DNA of 55,591 nucleotides, taken from NCBI GenBank assembly GCA_947453375.1, contig CANGGT010000004.1:1-55591 (forward strand), written 5' to 3'. Origin of the DNA: Planctomycetaceae bacterium. Its GTDB lineage: Bacteria; Planctomycetota; Planctomycetia; Pirellulales; UBA1268. The notes under the pieces were generated by a model. The model had not been told where the DNA came from, did not search any database, and saw nothing but the letters and a program-made list of their open reading frames with translations. Position numbers and translations under genes: made by a program. This document shows positions 52,826 to 55,591 of this stretch, piece by piece (the stretch's first letter is position 1; each line of letters opens with the position of its first letter).

Positions 52826-52996
52826 CTTCCTTCTTCTCCACTTCGGGGAACCGGGGGACATCTCTCGAGCCGCAGCGCAGCCGCTGCCAATTTAGCAGAC
52901 TCGCGCGCCGGCCGCAGGCCACGCCCTGCGAAGCCCTCGCTGCTACGGGCGATCGGGCCCCGCGGTTCGCCGCAGGCCGCGGGCCGCCGCAGCATT

Positions 52997-54403
52997 TCAC
53001 TCCGGCAGCGGCTTGCCGTTGGTTTCCGGGGCGAAGGGGAGAACGGCGAGCCCCAGCAGGAACACACTGCACATCACCAGACCAGCCGGGCGCATCGGCT
53101 CTGGTGAGCTGGCGAACACGCTCGACGTCAGCTGGCCGAGGAGGAATGGCCCTCCGGCGGCGATGAACCGGCCGACGTTGTAGCAAAAGCTCGTCCCCGT
53201 GCTCCGCAGCCTGGTGGGGAAGAGCTCGGGGAGGTAGATCGCATAGCCGGCGAACAGCGACAGTTGGCAGAAGCCCATGATCGGCAACATCCACCAGATG
53301 TCGGCGGGCTTCTCGAGAAATCGGAACACCATCGCCGTGGAGAGCATCGCGGCGACGAGCGCCAAAGCAAAGAAGGGCTTGCGGCCGATCCTCTGGCAGA
53401 CCCGCGCCACGAGCATCATGCTCGCAAAAGCCCCCACCTGGATCATCATCGAGGAAAGCCCGACGTACTTGCCGAGCTTCCCGGCCAGCGCCGCCCCCTC
53501 GAGCCCCTCGGCGATGAACTGCTTCTGGAACACGCTGCGGACGAGATCGAGCGAGAAGAACGCGATCCCCCACAGCCCGATCACCCCCGAGCACGCCAGC
53601 AGCATGCCGACGATCGCGTTCTTCCGCCAACGCGGATCGGCAAACAGCGCACCGTAGCCGCCCAGGGCCGTGCCCGTACTCGCTGCTTGGGCCTTCATCG
53701 CCTGCCAGCGTTCCGGTTCCTTGAGCCCGGCGCGAATCACGAGCGCCAGCAGCGCCGGCAGCGCCCCGATGACGAACTTCCACCGCCACGGCTCCCAGCC
53801 GGCGAGCTTGCTTGAGTGACTGAGAATCTGCAACTCGCCCAAGCCGATGCCGATCGCCGCCGCGAGGAAGTTTCCGACCGCGGAGAGGGCTTGGAGGAGA
53901 CCGAGGGCGTGAGGCCGGGCCCGATCGGGCATCACCTCGGCCACGAGGGCCACCCCGACGGCAAACTCCCCGCCGACACCGAGTCCCGTGATGAACCGGT
54001 AGAAGGCGAAATCCCAGAATCCCGTCGACAGCGCGGAGAGGCCGGTGCAAAGCGAGTAGATGACGATCGTGATCATCATCGTTTTGGCACGACCGTAGCG
54101 ATCGCCGATGACGCCGAAGATCAGCCCCCCGGTGGCCCAGCCGAGGAGGAAGATGCAGGTGGCGAGGCCGCCGTAGAAGGCGACGTTTTTCGGATCGGCA
54201 ACGGCGTCACCGGAGGCGAGGAGCGTCTCCATCGCCGGCTTGCGGGCGAGATTGAAGAGTTGCTGGTCGAGGCAGTCGAAGAGCCACCCCAGCGCCGCGA
54301 CCGTGAGCACGAACCAGTGGTAGCGGGTCATCCCGGTCCACCACGGCAGGCCGTCGTTGGGGATCGCGGTCCCCTTCGATTCGAAGTGGGGCAGATCGGC
54401 CAT
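52997..54403 (-). CDS. MFS transporter, sugar/organic acid:H+ symporter type
   Basis: A 468-residue major facilitator with twelve predicted helices. GVIGDRYGRAKTMMITIVIYSL is motif A, and FITGLGVGGEFAVGVALVAEVMP and GYAIYLPELFPTRLRSTGTSF are the paired signatures of the sialate/aromatic acid symporter group. The long loop between helices 6 and 7 holds LKEPERWQAMKAQAA. ATG 54403 was chosen because the family N-terminus with RYHWFVLTVAALGWLFDCLDQQ follows; a GTG somewhat upstream is possible. It is downstream of the isomerase and a Gfo/Idh gene on the same strand, so it probably imports the sugar that those enzymes use. Substrate unknown. Confidence 0.9.
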   Translation of the reverse strand: MADLPHFESKGTAIPNDGLPWWTGMTRYHWFVLTVAALGWLFDCLDQQLFNLARKPAMETLLASGDAVADPKNVAFYGGLATCIFLLGWATGGLIFGVIGDRYGRAKTMMITIVIYSLCTGLSALSTGFWDFAFYRFITGLGVGGEFAVGVALVAEVMPDRARPHALGLLQALSAVGNFLAAAIGIGLGELQILSHSSKLAGWEPWRWKFVIGALPALLALVIRAGLKEPERWQAMKAQAASTGTALGGYGALFADPRWRKNAIVGMLLACSGVIGLWGIAFFSLDLVRSVFQKQFIAEGLEGAALAGKLGKYVGLSSMMIQVGAFASMMLVARVCQRIGRKPFFALALVAAMLSTAMVFRFLEKPADIWWMLPIMGFCQLSLFAGYAIYLPELFPTRLRSTGTSFCYNVGRFIAAGGPFLLGQLTSSVFASSPEPMRPAGLVMCSVFLLGLAVLPFAPETNGKPLPE

Positions 54404-54471
54404 GGAGGTTGATCCCGTGAAGGAGAGGGCGGGGGAAGCGGTGGAATCGGTCACGCCGGTGCGCCGAACGC

Positions 54472-55299
54472 CTACGCCGCCCCAAGCCCGGCCTCGACCC
54501 CCCGCATGTAGGCGATGCTCTCCCGGGCGGCGCGCTCCGGACCGGGAGCATAATCGAAGACCTCGACGCTCACCCAGCCGGGGTAGCTCACGCCGCGGAG
54601 GGCCGCGAAGATCGGACCGAAGTCGATGTCGCCAAAGCCCGGGCCGCGGAGATTGGCATCGTTGGCATGGAAATGCTCGAGGTGGCGGGCCGAGGCCCGG
54701 ATGATCGCGGAAATAGGCTCCGCTTCGCTCGACATCGCCTTGACGTCGAGGTGGAGGCGAACGTGCGGCGAGCCTATCTGCTCGATGAGCCGGCAGGTCT
54801 CGGCGGCGGTGTTGAGGACATCGGTCTCCGATGGGGCGAGCGGTTCGAGAGCCACCACGGTGCCGGTTTCCTCGAGCATTGGCACGAGGTCCGAGAACAC
54901 TTCCCGGAGCCGGTCGATCGCTTCCCGTGGCGTCGTGCCGGGAAGAAGGCTCCTTTGCTTCGGCGACCCGAAGACGAGGACGCGGCCGTCGAGGTCGCGG
55001 CACAGGCGGGCAAGCTCGCCGAGGTAGGCCGTCGTAGCCCGACGGACCGAGGCGTCGGCGTGCGTCGCATGAAAGCCCTCCGTCTTGGCCAAGAGCCAAT
55101 GGAGGCCGAGGCAGGTGAGACCCGAGGCGCGGATCGTGTCGCGGATCGTCGCCCGTTCCCGCGCCGAAAGATCGGTGGCCCGCCCGGCGAGGGTGAACGG
55201 AGCGACCTCGAGGCCGGTGTAGCCCGCGGCCGTCGCGGCCGCACAGGCGCGCTCCAGCGGCCAGTCGACGAACGTCTCGTTGCAGATGGCGTAGCGCAT
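54472..55299 (-). CDS. Sugar phosphate isomerase/epimerase (TIM barrel, AP-endonuclease 2 fold)
   Basis: A 275-residue xylose-isomerase-like TIM barrel protein. MRYAICNETFVDWPLERA starts the barrel. VVALEPLAPSETDVLNTAAE holds the first metal ligand Glu, VRLHLDVKAMSSE the Asp region, EHFHANDANLRGPGFGDIDF the His/Asp pair, and PGWVSVEVFDYAPGPE the last Glu. Members isomerise or epimerise sugars, keto-inositols or hydroxypyruvate. The gene lies between a Gfo/Idh gene (13 bp) and the MFS gene (68 bp) on one strand, a set often seen for sugar or inositol use. Confidence 0.9.
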   Translation of the reverse strand: MRYAICNETFVDWPLERACAAATAAGYTGLEVAPFTLAGRATDLSARERATIRDTIRASGLTCLGLHWLLAKTEGFHATHADASVRRATTAYLGELARLCRDLDGRVLVFGSPKQRSLLPGTTPREAIDRLREVFSDLVPMLEETGTVVALEPLAPSETDVLNTAAETCRLIEQIGSPHVRLHLDVKAMSSEAEPISAIIRASARHLEHFHANDANLRGPGFGDIDFGPIFAALRGVSYPGWVSVEVFDYAPGPERAARESIAYMRGVEAGLGAA

Positions 55300-55312
55300 C
55301 GCGACTCCGGAA

Positions 55313-55591
55313 TCAGGAGGGATCCTCGACCTTCACCGGCCGTCCGGTGCGGGCCGACTTGTAACAGGCGGTGACGATGGCCACGGCCTTCCGTCCCTCG
55401 AGGGCATCGAGGGCGGGCCGGCGCCCTTCGCGGAGCGAGGTGACGAAGGCCTCGAAGTTGCGCGTGTGGCAGGCGCTGTTGATCGCCATCGGATCGGCGG
55501 CCCCGCCGCTGGTGCTGCTCCCCCCGCCGAACCGGGAACGGGTCGCGTCGTCGTCCGGGGAGGGGACGCGGAACCGCCAATCGGTGAGCTG
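55313..55591 (-). CDS. Gfo/Idh/MocA oxidoreductase, C-terminal fragment
   Basis: Only 92 C-terminal residues are in the window; the gene continues past its right edge. The readable part begins QLTDWRFRVPSPDDDA and contains NSACHTRNFEAFVTSL, then LDALEGRKAVAIVTACYKSA and RTGRPVKVEDPS before the stop. The pattern with EGRKAVAIVTACYKSARTG is the usual C-terminus of planctomycete Gfo/Idh oxidoreductases. It ends 13 bp before the isomerase gene and is probably in the same operon. Confidence 0.8.
   Translation of the reverse strand, partial: QLTDWRFRVPSPDDDATRSRFGGGSSTSGGAADPMAINSACHTRNFEAFVTSLREGRRPALDALEGRKAVAIVTACYKSARTGRPVKVEDPS

Noticed and set aside
1-55591. tRNA, rRNA, insertion sequence or prophage genes
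   Set aside because: No cloverleaf, rRNA core, transposase DDE or HUH motif, integrase or phage structural protein was recognised by eye; a covariance-model scan was not possible.

Overview
The window looks like chromosomal DNA of a planctomycete, probably related to the Pirellulales. It is very GC-rich, and many genes have weak or no Shine-Dalgarno sequence. It carries families that are typical of the phylum: a DUF1598-type secreted protein, a small lipoprotein with the GGQTLPSAYYLQDDIQYFPAGP core, a CHAT-domain protein, and clusters with Gfo/Idh/MocA oxidoreductases and TIM-barrel isomerases. Kdo (kdsB) and lipid-linked glycan genes point to an outer membrane with LPS-like or capsular polysaccharide. 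No rRNA, tRNA, CRISPR array, transposase or phage gene was recognised.

Layout. 1-10.2 kb: housekeeping genes (kdsB end, universal stress protein, epmB and efp in divergent orientation, a large inverted repeat, a DUF1598 secreted protein, dnaE, an FHA protein). 10.4-18.2 kb (minus strand): a first polysaccharide operon with GT4, a degenerate GalU-like protein, a 1102-residue fusion of a fucokinase-like GHMP kinase with a UDPGP-type uridylyltransferase, another GT4 and a sugar epimerase. 18.3-32.3 kb: a lone plus-strand GT4, then a long minus-strand operon that reads like a modified Pgl pathway: PglF-like dehydratase, DegT aminotransferase, PglC-like phosphoglycosyl transferase, acyl carrier protein, AMP-forming ligase, SDR reductase, PglD-like acyltransferase, GT4, PglK-like ABC flippase, GT4, Wzy/ligase-type polymerase. 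Start and stop codons overlap repeatedly (ATGA, GTGA), so the genes are probably translationally coupled.

32.6-35.2 kb (plus strand): a Wza-like export lipoprotein with an unusual C-terminal domain, and two small secreted proteins. 35.2-43.1 kb (minus strand): a TPR protein, an ABC-2 transporter pair, a TauE/SafE permease and a CHAT protein that seems to lack both catalytic residues. 43.4-46.9 kb: a small lipoprotein with tandem terminators, an esterase, a Gfo/Idh oxidoreductase and a CDF zinc exporter. 46.9-50.0 kb: a two-gene operon of a WecA-type transferase and a second PglF-like dehydratase. 50.3-55.6 kb: an SDR/DUF2867 protein, a YpfJ-type metallopeptidase, and a sugar-use cluster (MFS, TIM-barrel isomerase, Gfo/Idh fragment).

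How it fits together. The 10.4-34 kb block contains most steps for one surface glycan: making an amino-deoxy sugar, acylating it, loading it on undecaprenyl phosphate, extending it, flipping it, polymerising it and exporting it. The most novel parts are the kinase-uridylyltransferase fusion with its degenerate partner, and the carrier protein/ligase/reductase module placed between the initiating transferase and the sugar acyltransferase. A second initiation route (WecA plus another dehydratase) lies 17 kb away.
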